Shown here in pieces: positions 50,790-60,841 of a DNA stretch of 64,000 bases (within the stretch, counting starts at the first letter, position 1; each line of letters starts with the position of its first letter). The notes below the pieces were generated by a model. It did no database searches, was not told the origin of the DNA, and was given only the letters and a program-made list of their open reading frames with translations. The stretch spans positions 1-64,000 of the forward strand of contig CAMCUB010000013.1 of the NCBI GenBank assembly GCA_945878845.1. Direction: 5' to 3'. The stretch is from Erythrobacter sanguineus. Its GTDB lineage: Bacteria > Pseudomonadota > Alphaproteobacteria > Sphingomonadales > Sphingomonadaceae. Made by a program: the position numbers and the translations under genes.

Positions 50790-51250
50790 TGCCCGGCATC
50801 CGCGAAACCCGCCGCCTGCCCTACAGCGCTCAGCAGATGTTCGATCTGGTGGCGGACGTGGCCCGCTACCCCGAGTTCCTGCCCTGGGTGATCGCCACCC
50901 GCGTGCGCTCGAACAGCGAGACCGAGATGGTCGCGGACATGGTGGTGGGCTTTAAGGCGATCCGCGAGAGCTTCACCAGCCGCGTCTCCAAGACCCGCCC
51001 GAAGGAGATCGACGTCCACTATGTCGACGGGCCGCTCTCCGACCTCGACAATGTCTGGACCTTCCGCGCGGTCGATGACCATAGCTGCGAAATCGACTTC
51101 GTGGTCGACTTCACCTTCAAGAACCGCCTGTTCGAGCGGATCGCGGGGCAATATTTCGACAAGGCCTTCCGCAAGATGGTCGAGGCCTTCGAGAGCCGCG
51201 CCGCCGCGCTCTACGGCAGCAGCAGCTCGAGCGCGCAAAGCGTCGCCTGA
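50789..51250 (+). CDS. RatA/Coq10-type START-domain protein
   Basis: 153 aa. The sequence RRLPYSAQQMFDLVADVARYPEFLPWVIATRVRS and the later VDFTFKNRLFERIAGQYFDKAFRKMVEAFESRA match the SRPBCC family that holds Coq10, a ubiquinone-binding protein needed for respiration, and E. coli RatA. In alphaproteobacteria a ubiquinone-related role next to lipA is more likely than a toxin. The start is GTG, overlapping the lipA stop. The end overlaps the convergent cinA-like gene by 40 bases. Confidence 0.88.
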   Translation: MPGIRETRRLPYSAQQMFDLVADVARYPEFLPWVIATRVRSNSETEMVADMVVGFKAIRESFTSRVSKTRPKEIDVHYVDGPLSDLDNVWTFRAVDDHSCEIDFVVDFTFKNRLFERIAGQYFDKAFRKMVEAFESRAAALYGSSSSSAQSVA

Positions 51251-51723
51251 CGCCGGATCTCGGCGCGCCCGCCGGGGCCATCGCCGCCTTCGAAGAAGCG
51301 CAGTTCTCCCTCGGGTTCGCCCGTAGCGCCGCGCACCACTCGGGCGAAGACCACGGTGCCGACCGGTTTTTGCGGGGTGCCGCCGCCGGGCCCCGCCACC
51401 CCGCTGATCGCTACCGCCACATCGGCCTTCGAACGGTCGAGCGCGCCCTTGGCCATAGCCCAGGCGCAGGCGATCGAGACCGCGCCGAAGGTCTCGATGA
51501 TGTCGCTCGGCACCCCGAGCATCTCCATCTTGGCCGCGTTCGAATAGGTCACGAAGCCGCGGTCGAGCACCGCGGATGACCCCGCGATCTCGGTGATCGC
51601 GCCCGCCACCAGTCCGCCGGTGCAGCTTTCAGCGGTCGCGATTGTACGTCCCGCGACGGCGTTCTCCGACACCACGCGGGCGGCGAGTGCGGCGATGTCT
51701 TCGGGGAGGAGCGAGAGGGGCAT
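51211..51723 (-). CDS. CinA-family nicotinamide-nucleotide amidohydrolase
   Basis: 170 aa protein comprising only the CinA C-terminal (PncC) domain, which deamidates NMN to NaMN in pyridine-nucleotide salvage. Motifs are TIATAESCTGGLVAGAITEIAGSSAVLDRGFVTYSNAAKMEMLGV, VAVAISGVAGPGGGTPQKPVGTV and the C-terminal RRQATLCALELL. The N-terminal CinA (COG1058) domain is absent here, as is common. It lies eight bases downstream of the 51732 gene on the same strand. Confidence 0.92.
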   Translation of the reverse strand: MPLSLLPEDIAALAARVVSENAVAGRTIATAESCTGGLVAGAITEIAGSSAVLDRGFVTYSNAAKMEMLGVPSDIIETFGAVSIACAWAMAKGALDRSKADVAVAISGVAGPGGGTPQKPVGTVVFARVVRGATGEPEGELRFFEGGDGPGGRAEIRRQATLCALELLLP

Positions 51724-51731
51724 GATGCGGC

Positions 51732-52277
51732 TTACTTCGCTTTCGGCGTTGCGCCGCAGACCGGCGGGTTCTTCATGTCGGTGAGCTCGACGATGAAGGC
51801 GACCAGCCCGCCGATGTTCTCGCCCGGCAGCGGGCTCAGCAGCTCGATCCCGCGCTCGATCTTGCCGCAGCTGTCGGGCTTGATCTCGTCAGCGATCATC
51901 TGGCCGACGAGGGCATCGACGAAGGGACGCAGCGCGTCTTCGGGCAGGGCCGAGATCATCGCCGCCATGTCTGCGTCCTTGCCTGCGCCGCCTTGGTCCA
52001 TAAAGGTCTTGAGGAAGCTGAAAGCGCCCGGCCAGGCCTTGTCCTGCCCGGCGCGGAAGGTGGCGATGTAGGCGTCGCCTTCGCGGGCGATGAAGCCGCC
52101 CGCGGCAAAGCGGTCGCCGCAGGCGGTGCGGGCGGCGTCATAGGCGACCGGCATGGCGTAGACGACCGCGTCGGCGAGGTCGGCAGGCTGGACGCAGGCC
52201 TGCGTCTGCGCCTGCGCAGCGGTGGCCGAGGCAAGCGCGGTGAAGGCGAGGGCAGGGGCGATCAGACGACGGGTCAT
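51732..52277 (-). CDS. secreted protein of unknown function
   Basis: 181 aa. A signal peptide (MTRRLIAPALAFTALASATAAQA, cleavage before QTQACVQ) is followed by a helical domain with four Cys that could form two disulfides (ACVQ, TACGD, DSCGK, VCGAT). I do not recognise a family. ATG 52277 has GAGGAG eight bases upstream. It lies between ispDF (11 bases upstream) and the cinA-like gene and may be cotranscribed with both. Confidence 0.78.
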   Translation of the reverse strand: MTRRLIAPALAFTALASATAAQAQTQACVQPADLADAVVYAMPVAYDAARTACGDRFAAGGFIAREGDAYIATFRAGQDKAWPGAFSFLKTFMDQGGAGKDADMAAMISALPEDALRPFVDALVGQMIADEIKPDSCGKIERGIELLSPLPGENIGGLVAFIVELTDMKNPPVCGATPKAK

Positions 52278-52288
52278 GGCAGGTCTCC

Positions 52289-53458
52289 TCAAGCGATGCG
52301 GGTGACTAGAACGATAGCCTGTGCGGCGATACCTTCGCCGCGGCCGGTGAAGCCGAGTTTCTCGGTGGTAGTGGCCTTGATGCTCACCGCGCTTTCGGTG
52401 AGCCCCATCAGGCGGGCGACTTCAGCGCGCATGGCGGGGCGGTGCGGGCCGATCTTGGGCGCCTCGCAGATCAGGGTGAGGTCGACATTGGCGATGCCGT
52501 AGCCGGCCGCGCGGGCGAGGCTGACTGCATGTTCGAGGAAGCGCCCCGACCGCGCCCCGCGCCATTGCGGGTCGCTGGGCGGGAAGTGGGTGCCGATATC
52601 GCCCTCGCCGACCGCGCCGAGCACCGCGTCGGTGATCGCATGGAGCGCGACGTCGGCATCGGAATGGCCTGCGAGCCCCTTGTCATGCGGGATCAGCACC
52701 CCGCCGAGCCACAGCTCCTCGCCCGCCTCGAGACGGTGGACATCGAAGCCCTGTCCGATGCGGAAGGCGGGTGTTGCGGCTTGATCCATCAGGTCCTCGG
52801 CAAAGGTGATCTTCTTCAGGCGCTCGTCGCCATCGACGAGGGCAACTGAACCATTGCTGGCCATCAGCACCTGCGCATCGTCGCCCGCCTCGGGTGCGCC
52901 TGCCCATTTGCGGTGGGCGGCAAGAATGTCGGGATAGCGGAAGGCCTGCGGGGTCTGGACGCGGCGCAGCGCCTCGCGCTCCGCCTTGCCAGTCATCACG
53001 CCATCGCCTCCCGCCACCGCAAGGCTGTCGACCACCGGCAGCACCGGGATCGCACCGGGCTGCTCAGCGAGCGCGGCGAGCAGCCGGGCGATTACTTCGC
53101 GGGGCAAGTCGGGGCGGGCGGCGTCGTGGATCAGCACGGCAGAGGGCGCGGCCTCGGCCAGCGCCTCGAGCCCTGCGCGCACCGACTCCTGCCTTGTCGC
53201 GCCGCCGGGGACGAAGCGCACGCCTTCGATCCCTGAGAGCGCCGCCTCGGCCTCGGCACGGGTCTCTGGGGCGATCACCGTCACGATCACATCCGCACCC
53301 GCCTGGGCGAGGGCTTCAATCGACCAGCGAATGATCGGCTTGCTGCGCAATAGTCTGAATTGCTTGGGAATATCCCCGCCCACACGCAGGCCTTTGCCCG
53401 CAGCGACAACAATGGCGGTGAAAGGGGGGAGGGGGGAGGAACCGGCCATCGGTGCCAT
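52289..53458 (-). CDS. ispDF: bifunctional IspD/IspF isoprenoid enzyme
   Basis: 389 aa fusion of two non-consecutive MEP-pathway enzymes. The IspD part (about 1-225) is CTP:MEP cytidylyltransferase, with [30 protein letters not shown] and [15 protein letters not shown]. The IspF part (about 230-389) is MECDP synthase, with [18 protein letters not shown] (zinc Asp/His), [34 protein letters not shown] and the C-terminal [21 protein letters not shown]. This fusion is known in alphaproteobacteria. It is divergent from dusB; the start may be 53458 or 53449. Confidence 0.96.
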   Translation of the reverse strand: MAPMAGSSPLPPFTAIVVAAGKGLRVGGDIPKQFRLLRSKPIIRWSIEALAQAGADVIVTVIAPETRAEAEAALSGIEGVRFVPGGATRQESVRAGLEALAEAAPSAVLIHDAARPDLPREVIARLLAALAEQPGAIPVLPVVDSLAVAGGDGVMTGKAEREALRRVQTPQAFRYPDILAAHRKWAGAPEAGDDAQVLMASNGSVALVDGDERLKKITFAEDLMDQAATPAFRIGQGFDVHRLEAGEELWLGGVLIPHDKGLAGHSDADVALHAITDAVLGAVGEGDIGTHFPPSDPQWRGARSGRFLEHAVSLARAAGYGIANVDLTLICEAPKIGPHRPAMRAEVARLMGLTESAVSIKATTTEKLGFTGRGEGIAAQAIVLVTRIA

Positions 53459-53527
53459 CGCTTAGGCACTGGACGGGCTTTCGGCAATCCACTATGCGCT
53501 GCCCATATTTTAGGCATTGCCCTCGAC

Positions 53528-54544
53528 ATGAACGCGCTCCCCCCTCCGCCGGCCTTGAAGCCGATCGCCATCGGCCCCGTGACGGTCGCCGAGCCCGTGA
53601 TCCTCGCGCCGATGACGGGCGTCACCGACATGCCGTTCCGCACGCTGGTGCGCCGCTATGGCTCGGGCCTCAACGTCACCGAGATGGTGGCGAGCGAAGC
53701 GGCGATCCGCGAAACCCGCGTGAGCACGCAGAAGACCGCTTGGGACCGGATCGAGGAGCCGGTTTCGATGCAGCTGGTCGGCTGCGATCCTGCCTCCATG
53801 GCCGAAGCGGCGAAGATCCAGGAAGGCAACGGCGCAGCGATCATCGACATCAATTTCGGCTGCCCGGTGCGCAAGGTCGTCGGCCAGTTCGCAGGCTCCG
53901 CTCTGATGCGCGAGGTGCCGCTCGCGGTGCGGCTGATGGAAGCTACGGTGAAGGCCGTCAAAGTGCCCGTCACCGTCAAGATGCGCATGGGCTGGTGTCA
54001 CGATAGCCTCAACGCGCCCGAGATGGCCCGCATTGCCGAGGACCTCGGCGTCCAGATGGTCACCGTCCACGGGCGCACCCGCAACCAGATGTACAAGGGG
54101 AGCGCCGACTGGGCCTTCGTGCGCAAGGTCAAGGACGCGGTCAGCATCCCCGTCATCGTCAACGGCGACATCTGCACCATCGAGGACGCCGCCAAGGCGA
54201 TGGAGCAATCGGGCGCAGACGGGCTGATGATCGGACGCGGCGCTTATGGCAAGCCGTGGCTGCTCGGGCAGGTGATGCACTGGTGGCGCACCGGCGAGGC
54301 GCGGGCGACGCCGGGGATCGACGAGCAATATGCCCTCGTCGTCGAGCACTACAACCGGATGCTGGACCACTACGGGCGCGAGACGGGCGTGAAGATGGCG
54401 CGCAAGCACCTCGGGTGGTACACCAAGGGCCTGCATGGCTCGGCCGAATTTCGCAACCGCGCCAACTTCATCGACGATGCCGCGACGGTGCTCTCCGAGA
54501 TCGAGCGTTTCTACGCGCCCTTCCTGATGCAGCAGGCCGCCTGA
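53528..54544 (+). CDS. dusB: tRNA-dihydrouridine synthase B (NifR3)
   Basis: Flavoenzyme reducing uridine to dihydrouridine in tRNA D-loops. 338 aa from ATG 53528 ([20 protein letters not shown]). Motifs are [35 protein letters not shown] (catalytic Cys), [25 protein letters not shown] and [16 protein letters not shown]. It heads the ntrBC operon, the classical nifR3-ntrB-ntrC order, with two bases to the ntrB start. Confidence 0.97.
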   Translation: MNALPPPPALKPIAIGPVTVAEPVILAPMTGVTDMPFRTLVRRYGSGLNVTEMVASEAAIRETRVSTQKTAWDRIEEPVSMQLVGCDPASMAEAAKIQEGNGAAIIDINFGCPVRKVVGQFAGSALMREVPLAVRLMEATVKAVKVPVTVKMRMGWCHDSLNAPEMARIAEDLGVQMVTVHGRTRNQMYKGSADWAFVRKVKDAVSIPVIVNGDICTIEDAAKAMEQSGADGLMIGRGAYGKPWLLGQVMHWWRTGEARATPGIDEQYALVVEHYNRMLDHYGRETGVKMARKHLGWYTKGLHGSAEFRNRANFIDDAATVLSEIERFYAPFLMQQAA

Positions 54545-54546
54545 GC

Positions 54547-55647
54547 GTGGCGAGCGTTCCGGCCGAACCGGCAGGCGGGGCCCGCCCCGATGCCCGCGCG
54601 CAGCTATCCGGCCTGATCTTCGCGGTGGTGCTGATCGATCCCGAGGGCAGAATCGCCGAGGTCAACCACGCCGCTGAGGATCTGCTCGGCACCAGCGCGG
54701 TGCGCCTCATCGGCACACGCCTCACCGACCGCATCGGGCCGCTCGATCCGCGCGTCGAGGCGCGGTTGCTCGCCAGCGAGGAGGCGCTGGTTGCGCGCGA
54801 TCTGGCGATCCGGGTCGCAACGCAGGAGAGCCGCGTCAACCTCACCGCCTCGCCGCTCGGCGGCTTTCCGGGCTGGCGGGTGGTGACGCTCTCGCAGATC
54901 GGCCATGACGACGCCGCCAACCCCGGCAACAGCGAGGCGATGCTGGGCGCGCCCGCGGTGCTGGCGCACGAGATCAAGAACCCCCTCGCGGCGATCCGCG
55001 GGGCAGGGCAATTGGCGGCGCGCAAGCTGCCCCACGCCGACAAGAAGCTCGCAAAGATGATCACCGACGAGGTCGATCGCATCGCGCGCCTGATCGACCG
55101 GATGCAGCAATTGGGCAGCACCCGCACCGCTTCGGTCGATCCCTGCAACCCGCACGAGGCGATTCGTGCCGCGGTCGCCACCATGCGCGCCGCCGGCAGC
55201 GCGCTGGGCGAGATCGAGATCCGCGAGGAGTTCGACCCGTCGCTCCCGCCGGTGCTCGCCAATCGCGACGCGCTCGAACAGGTGCTGATCAACCTCATCT
55301 CCAATGCCCGCGATGCGGCGCTGGCGGGCGGGGCGAAGGGCGGGCTCATCATCGTCCAGACCCGCTTCGTCAGCGGTCTTGCCTTCAGCGCGATCCGCAA
55401 CGGCCGCGCGGTGCCGCTGCCGATCGAAATTACCATCTCCGACAACGGGCGCGGCATCGACCCGGCCTTGCGCGACCACGTGTTCGAGCCCTTCGTCTCG
55501 TCCAAGCCTTCGGGGCAGGGGCTTGGCCTTTCGCTGGTGCGCAAGCTGGTGCGCGACATGAACGGCAATGTCAGCCATGACCGCGATGCGCGCGCCGGGC
55601 TCACCAATTTCCGCCTGCACCTGCCGCAGGCCCCGGACGCCGCCTGA
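54547..55647 (+). CDS. ntrB: nitrogen regulation sensor histidine kinase NtrB
   Basis: 366 aa soluble kinase that phosphorylates or dephosphorylates NtrC under PII control. An N-terminal PAS domain (LIDPEGRIAEVNHAAEDLLGTSAVRLIG) is followed by the H-box VLAHEIKNPLAAIRGAGQLAARKL with intact His, the N-box LINLISNARDAAL, G1 DNGRGIDPALRD and G2 SGQGLGLSLVRKLVRDM. The start is GTG 54547, two bases after the dusB stop. Its TGA overlaps the ntrC ATG. Confidence 0.95.
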   Translation: MASVPAEPAGGARPDARAQLSGLIFAVVLIDPEGRIAEVNHAAEDLLGTSAVRLIGTRLTDRIGPLDPRVEARLLASEEALVARDLAIRVATQESRVNLTASPLGGFPGWRVVTLSQIGHDDAANPGNSEAMLGAPAVLAHEIKNPLAAIRGAGQLAARKLPHADKKLAKMITDEVDRIARLIDRMQQLGSTRTASVDPCNPHEAIRAAVATMRAAGSALGEIEIREEFDPSLPPVLANRDALEQVLINLISNARDAALAGGAKGGLIIVQTRFVSGLAFSAIRNGRAVPLPIEITISDNGRGIDPALRDHVFEPFVSSKPSGQGLGLSLVRKLVRDMNGNVSHDRDARAGLTNFRLHLPQAPDAA

Positions 55648-57086
55648 TGCCCAATCCGCATGACCCGATCCTGCTGGTAGAGGACGACATCGCGATCGCC
55701 ACGGTGATCATCGCCGCGCTTGAGGACGAGGGCTTCGCCATCGCCCACTGCACCGGCATCGCCGCGCGCGACAAGCTGCTCGCCACGCGGCGCTTTGCGG
55801 TGATGCTGACCGACGTTATCCTTGAAGATGGTGACGGCCTCGCCAGCCTTTCGGCCGTGCGCGAGCGCGCGCCTGACATGCCGGTGATCGTGCTTTCGGC
55901 GCAGAACACGCTCGATACTGCGGTGCGCGCGAGCGAGAGCGACGCCTTCGAATATTTCCCCAAGCCCTTCGATCTCGACGAGCTGGTCCATGCCGTCCGC
56001 CAGGCCGCAGGCGCGCGCTCGCCCTCGGCCGAGGACAGCAATGTTCCGATCCCGGGCGAAGGCGAGAAAATGCCGCTGGTCGGGCGCAGCCCGGCGATGC
56101 AGGGCGTCTACCGCATGATAACGCGGGTGCTGCGCAATGATCTCACCGTGCTCGTCACTGGTGAGAGCGGCACCGGCAAGGAACTGGTCGCCGAGGCGAT
56201 CCACGAGCTCGGCAACCGCCGCACCGGGCCCTTCGTCGCGGTCAACACCGCCGCGATCCCCGCCGACCTCGTCGAAAGCGAGCTGTTCGGGCACGAGAAG
56301 GGCGCCTTTACCGGAGCCATCGCACAGGCGATCGGCAAGTTTGAACAGGCCAATGGCGGCACGTTGTTCCTCGACGAAATCGGCGACATGCCTGCCGAGG
56401 CCCAGACCCGGCTGCTGCGCGCGCTGCAATCGGGGCGGATCCGGCGCGTGGGCGGGCGGCAGGAGATCGCGGTCAATGTCCGCATCATCGCCGCCACCAA
56501 CCGCGATCTCACCCCGATGATCGCCGCGGGCACTTTCCGCGAGGATCTGTTCTACCGCCTCAACGTGGTGCCGATCGTGCTGCCCCCCTTGCGCGAGCGG
56601 CGCGAGGATATTGCCGCGCTTGCCCAGCACTTCCTCGTGCTGGCCGCCGAGGACGGCTTGCCGCGCCGCGTGCTCACCGCCGACGCGATCGAGCAGCTCG
56701 AGGCACGCAACTGGCGCGGCAACGTCCGCGAGCTGCGCAACGTGGTCTACCGCCTCACGCTGATGGCGCGCGAGGAGCGGATCGATGCTGACGCGGTTTC
56801 GGACATCATCGGCCCCGAAATCGCCGCGGCGAGCGTGCCGCAGGATGCCGGGCAGGGCGGCTTCGGCGGGGCGCTGGCGGCGTGGCTGGCGGCCGAAAAT
56901 CCGCCGCCCGGCGCGCTCTATCACCGCGCGCTCGCTGCTTTCGAAAAGCCGCTGATCGAATATGCGTTGGGTCGCACCGGGGGCAACCAGCTGCGCGCGG
57001 CGCAGTTGCTCGGCATCAACCGCAACACGCTGCGCAAGCGGATCGGCGAGCTGGGGCTGGAGCCGGAGCGCTTCTCGCCCTCCTGA
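55647..57086 (+). CDS. ntrC: nitrogen regulation response regulator NtrC
   Basis: 479 aa sigma-54 activator. The receiver has the acceptor Asp in VMLTDVILEDGDG (about residue 55) and the PKPFDLDEL switch. The AAA+ domain has Walker A VTGESGTGKELVAEAI, the sigma-54 contact loop KGAFTGAIAQ, Walker B GGTLFLDEIGDMP and the R-finger region. The Fis-type HTH is NQLRAAQLLGINRNTLRKRI. All required elements are intact. The ATG overlaps the ntrB stop by one base. Confidence 0.97.
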   Translation: MPNPHDPILLVEDDIAIATVIIAALEDEGFAIAHCTGIAARDKLLATRRFAVMLTDVILEDGDGLASLSAVRERAPDMPVIVLSAQNTLDTAVRASESDAFEYFPKPFDLDELVHAVRQAAGARSPSAEDSNVPIPGEGEKMPLVGRSPAMQGVYRMITRVLRNDLTVLVTGESGTGKELVAEAIHELGNRRTGPFVAVNTAAIPADLVESELFGHEKGAFTGAIAQAIGKFEQANGGTLFLDEIGDMPAEAQTRLLRALQSGRIRRVGGRQEIAVNVRIIAATNRDLTPMIAAGTFREDLFYRLNVVPIVLPPLRERREDIAALAQHFLVLAAEDGLPRRVLTADAIEQLEARNWRGNVRELRNVVYRLTLMAREERIDADAVSDIIGPEIAAASVPQDAGQGGFGGALAAWLAAENPPPGALYHRALAAFEKPLIEYALGRTGGNQLRAAQLLGINRNTLRKRIGELGLEPERFSPS

Positions 57087-57180
57087 TCGCCGCGCTTGAG
57101 GCACGAAATGTCGCACAACTGCGGCTTTTGTTTCGTGCCGACTTGCAAATTGGCCACACCATTGTTGTAAAGCGGCAACG

Positions 57181-59412
57181 ATGGCGCAAACCCCACCCAA
57201 AGCTCCGCGTCCAGCCCTGCGCCAGCCCCCACGCTGGTGGCGGCGGCTGTTGCTTGCGGGGCGCCGGGCGAACCTCTTCGCTTGGCTCGAGGGGCTGTCG
57301 GTGATCGCGCTGGGCGGGGCGATTGTCGCCACCTGGTCGACCTATGGACGCACCACCGGCTCCGACGATCTTCTCCCGACGATGCAGGTCTCGGTGCTGC
57401 TGATGGCGACGCTGGTGCCGGCGATGGCGCTGCTGGTGCTGATCGGCCGCCGCCTTGCGCTGCGCCGCGCGGCAGGGAGCACCGCGCGGCTGCACGTGCG
57501 GCTCGTGTTCTTCTTCTCGATGGTCGCCGCGCTGCCGACGCTGCTCGTGGCAGGGTTCGCCGCCTTCCTGTTCCAGACCGGGGTCGACTTCTGGTTCTCG
57601 GACGAATCGCGCGGGCTGATGGAGAATGCCAATGCGCTGGCGCAGAACTATTACGACGCCAACCAGCGCGACGTCGAACAGAACACCGTGACCATGGCGA
57701 CCGACATGCGCGACACCCTGTCGCGGGTGCCGATCACCGATCCCGACTTCCCCGATTTCTACGCCTACCAGGCCCAGGCGCGCGAGATTTCCGAAAGCGC
57801 TATCCTCCAGCGGATGGGAGACGGATCGTTCCGCACCGCCGCCGCGCTCAACCTGACGCAGGCCGGCAGCCCGCTTGCCTTCAGCCGCGCCGCTCTCCCC
57901 CGGCTTGATCGCGGCGAGCTTGCGGTGGTGGTCGGCAGCCCCGAGCGGATCGAGGCGCTGGTGCCGATTGACGCGCAGTCCGGCGTCTACCTCTACAACG
58001 CGCGCACCACCGAGGAGACGATGTTCAACTCGTGGTCCAAGGCGCAGTCGATCGTCACCGCCTATGACCGGCTGACGGGTAGCGCGCGCACGCTCCAGCT
58101 GCGCTTCAACATCGCGCTGGTCGGGGTGAGCCTGCTGCTGGTAGGCCTCGCGATCTGGTTTGCGCTGCGCTTTGCCGACCGGCAGGTCGAGCCGCTCACC
58201 GACCTTGTCGGCGCGGCGCGCAAGGTGGGGCAGGGGAACTTCGCCTTGCGTCTGGAAGGTCGCACCGGGGCGGACGAGATCGGCCTCCTCAACCGCGCCT
58301 TCAACCGCATGACCGCGCAGCTCGAGAAGCAGACCCAGGCCCTCGTCAGCGCCAACCGCCAGATCGACGATCGCCGCGCCTTCACCGAAGCCGTGCTAGA
58401 ATCCGTCACCGCCGGCGTCGTCTCGGTCGACGCGGATGCGCGGGTGACGCTGATGAACTCTTCGGCGCAGGCGCTGCTGGCTCATGAAGGATCGGCCGAA
58501 AGCCTCATCGGCCAGTCGTTCGAAACCCTCGCGCCCGAACTTGCCCGGATCCTGTTCGAAGGCCGGGAACGCGCGGTGGTCACCCACGCCAAGGGCACCG
58601 ATCTCTTGACGCTGGCGGTCAAGGTCGCGCCCGGCACCGACGAGGGCCACGTGATCACCTTCGAGGACATCACCCGCCAGCTGCTCGACCAGCGACAGGC
58701 TGCCTGGTCCGACGTCGCGCGCCGCATCGCGCACGAGATCAAGAACCCGCTCACCCCGATCCAGCTGGCGACCGAGCGCCTCAAGCGCCGTTACCGCAAG
58801 CAGGTCACCGACGAGGACCGTGAGCTGTTCGACGATCTCACCAACACCATCGTCCGGCAGGTCGGTGATCTGCGCAAGATGGTCGACGAGTTCTCCTCCT
58901 TCGCGCGTCTGCCCAAGCCGGTGTTCCGTGACGAGGACGCGCTCGATCTGGTGCGGCAGGCAGTGTTCCTGCAGGAAGTCGCGCATTCGGGTATCGCCTT
59001 CTCCGTCGCCTCCTCCGAGCTCATCGACCGCGAGATCCGCTGCGACCGCCACCAGTTCGGGCAGGCCATGACTAACGTGCTCAAGAACGCGGTCGAGGCG
59101 GTCGAGGCGCGCGCGATCGAAGCCAAGGGCGCTTTTGCGGGCGAGATCGGCGTGACCATGCGAGACGCGGGCGAGGCGATCATTGTCATCATCGAGGACA
59201 ATGGCATCGGCCTTCCCGCCAACCCCGAACGCCTCACCCAGCCCTATGTAACCACCCGCGAGAAGGGCACCGGCCTTGGGCTCGCGATCGTCAACAAGAT
59301 CGTTGACGAGCACGGCGGCGACATGAGCTTTGCCAGCAGCCCCGGCGGCGGCACCCGCGTCAGCCTCAGCTTCGCACGCAGTCCCGTGCCCGTTGAAGGC
59401 GGCGGCGCATGA
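57181..59412 (+). CDS. ntrY: nitrogen regulation sensor histidine kinase NtrY
   Basis: 743 aa membrane kinase paired with NtrX. Transmembrane helices are at about 32-52, 67-86, 99-122 and 300-322, with a periplasmic sensor between the last two. HAMP (VEPLTDLVGAARKVGQGNFALRLEGRTGADEI), PAS (VTAGVVSVDADARVTLMN) and catalytic regions follow. The H-box is VARRIAHEIKNPLTPIQLATERLKRRYRK, with N, G1 (EDNGIGLP) and G2 (KGTGLGLAIVNKI) boxes. The 94-bp gap after ntrC may hold its own promoter. Confidence 0.95.
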   Translation: MAQTPPKAPRPALRQPPRWWRRLLLAGRRANLFAWLEGLSVIALGGAIVATWSTYGRTTGSDDLLPTMQVSVLLMATLVPAMALLVLIGRRLALRRAAGSTARLHVRLVFFFSMVAALPTLLVAGFAAFLFQTGVDFWFSDESRGLMENANALAQNYYDANQRDVEQNTVTMATDMRDTLSRVPITDPDFPDFYAYQAQAREISESAILQRMGDGSFRTAAALNLTQAGSPLAFSRAALPRLDRGELAVVVGSPERIEALVPIDAQSGVYLYNARTTEETMFNSWSKAQSIVTAYDRLTGSARTLQLRFNIALVGVSLLLVGLAIWFALRFADRQVEPLTDLVGAARKVGQGNFALRLEGRTGADEIGLLNRAFNRMTAQLEKQTQALVSANRQIDDRRAFTEAVLESVTAGVVSVDADARVTLMNSSAQALLAHEGSAESLIGQSFETLAPELARILFEGRERAVVTHAKGTDLLTLAVKVAPGTDEGHVITFEDITRQLLDQRQAAWSDVARRIAHEIKNPLTPIQLATERLKRRYRKQVTDEDRELFDDLTNTIVRQVGDLRKMVDEFSSFARLPKPVFRDEDALDLVRQAVFLQEVAHSGIAFSVASSELIDREIRCDRHQFGQAMTNVLKNAVEAVEARAIEAKGAFAGEIGVTMRDAGEAIIVIIEDNGIGLPANPERLTQPYVTTREKGTGLGLAIVNKIVDEHGGDMSFASSPGGGTRVSLSFARSPVPVEGGGA

Positions 59413-59458
59413 TCCCGCATTCCTCCCTTCTGACCCAAACCGCAAAAGGAGCCGCCCC

Positions 59459-60841
59459 ATGGCGCTCGAAATCCTGATCGTCGACGATGAACGCGATATC
59501 CGCGAGCTGGTGGCCGGGGTGCTCGGCGACGAGGGCTATGCCTGCCGCACGGCCGCCGACAGCACCGAGGCGCTGAGCCTGATTGACGAGCGGCGCCCGT
59601 CGCTGGTGCTGCTCGACGTATGGCTCCACGGCAGCGCGATGGACGGGCTGGAACTGCTCGACGCGATCAAGGCGCGCGAGCCGAACCTGCCGGTGATCAT
59701 CTTCTCGGGCCACGGCAATATCGACACCGCGGTCGCAGCCGTCGGGCGCGGGGCGATGGACTTCATCGAAAAGCCCTTCGAGGCCGAGCGCCTGCTGCTG
59801 CTCGTCGAACGCGCGACCGAGACCGAGCGCCTGCGCCGCGAGAACTCGCGCCTGCGCGAGGGAAGCTGGGGCAATGCCGAATTCACCGGCAACTCGCCCG
59901 CGATCAACGCTGTGCGCGCGACGCTCAAGCGGGTTGCCAGCACGGGGAGCCGGGTACTGATCTCGGGGCCGGCGGGTGCGGGCAAGGAAGTCGCCGCGCG
60001 CCTGCTTCACGCCTGGAGCGCGCGGGCCAATGGCGCTTTCGTGCTGGTGAATTCGGCCCGCATCACGCCCGAACGGTTCGAACAGGAACTGTTCGGCGAA
60101 GAAGCGAACGGCAAGCAGGTGCGTCCGGGCCTGCTCGAAATGGCGGATGGCGGCACGTTGTATCTCGACGAGATCGCCGACATGCCGCTGTCCACCCAGG
60201 CGCGGATCCTGCGGGTGCTGACCGATCAGAGTTTTGTCCGAGTGGGCGGCACGAGGCAGATCGGGGTGGATGTGCGGGTAGTGTCCTCCACCACTCGCGA
60301 TCTCACGGTGGAGATGGCGGAAAAGCGGTTCCGCGAGGACCTGTTCTACCGCCTCAATGTGGTTCCGGTGGTGCTGCCCTCGCTCGCCCAGCGGCGCGAG
60401 GACATCCCCGCACTCGCCGAGCATTTCTTCACCCGCTATTCGAACGATCAGGGCCTTGCCCCGCCGGAAATTTCCTCCGAGGCGATGGCCGCGCTCCAGG
60501 CCTATGACTGGCCGGGCAATGTCCGCCAGCTGCGCAACGTGGTCGAGCGCACCATCATCATGACCCCGCGCGAACGGCTCGGCATGGTCGAGCCCGACAT
60601 GCTGCCGCCCGAAATCATCGGCGGCCAGATCGGCATGGCGAGCGATAGCCTGACCGCGATCATGGGCGTGCCCTTGCGCGAGGCGCGGGTCAGTTTCGAG
60701 CGCGAATACCTCTCGATCCAGATCCGCCGCTTTTCGGGCAACATCTCCAAGACCGCGAGCTTCATCGGGATGGAGCGCTCGGCTCTGCACCGCAAGTTGA
60801 AGCTGCTCGGCATGGCCGACCGGCGCGACGAGGAGGATTGA
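59459..60841 (+). CDS. ntrX: nitrogen regulation response regulator NtrX
   Basis: 460 aa from ATG 59459, with AGGAG seven bases upstream. The receiver begins MALEILIVDDERDIRELV with acceptor Asp in LVLLDVWLHG. The AAA+ domain has Walker A ISGPAGAGKEVAARLL and Walker B GGTLYLDEIADMP, and the Fis HTH is KTASFIGMERSALHRKL. Between them, where NtrC has GAFTGA, the sequence reads LFGEEANGKQVRPGLLEMA, so the sigma-54 contact loop is missing. As in other alphaproteobacterial NtrX, sigma-54 activation is unlikely. Confidence 0.95.
   Translation: MALEILIVDDERDIRELVAGVLGDEGYACRTAADSTEALSLIDERRPSLVLLDVWLHGSAMDGLELLDAIKAREPNLPVIIFSGHGNIDTAVAAVGRGAMDFIEKPFEAERLLLLVERATETERLRRENSRLREGSWGNAEFTGNSPAINAVRATLKRVASTGSRVLISGPAGAGKEVAARLLHAWSARANGAFVLVNSARITPERFEQELFGEEANGKQVRPGLLEMADGGTLYLDEIADMPLSTQARILRVLTDQSFVRVGGTRQIGVDVRVVSSTTRDLTVEMAEKRFREDLFYRLNVVPVVLPSLAQRREDIPALAEHFFTRYSNDQGLAPPEISSEAMAALQAYDWPGNVRQLRNVVERTIIMTPRERLGMVEPDMLPPEIIGGQIGMASDSLTAIMGVPLREARVSFEREYLSIQIRRFSGNISKTASFIGMERSALHRKLKLLGMADRRDEED

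Noticed and set aside
50789..51250. RatA toxin of a toxin-antitoxin pair
   Set aside because: The START-domain family includes Coq10; no RatB-type partner gene is adjacent, and lipA linkage favours a quinone-related role.
54468..57332. A 954-codon open frame on the minus strand opposite ntrB/ntrC
   Set aside because: The opposite strand encodes intact NtrB and NtrC with all motifs and overlapping start/stop codons; the long frame is an artefact of third-position GC bias.
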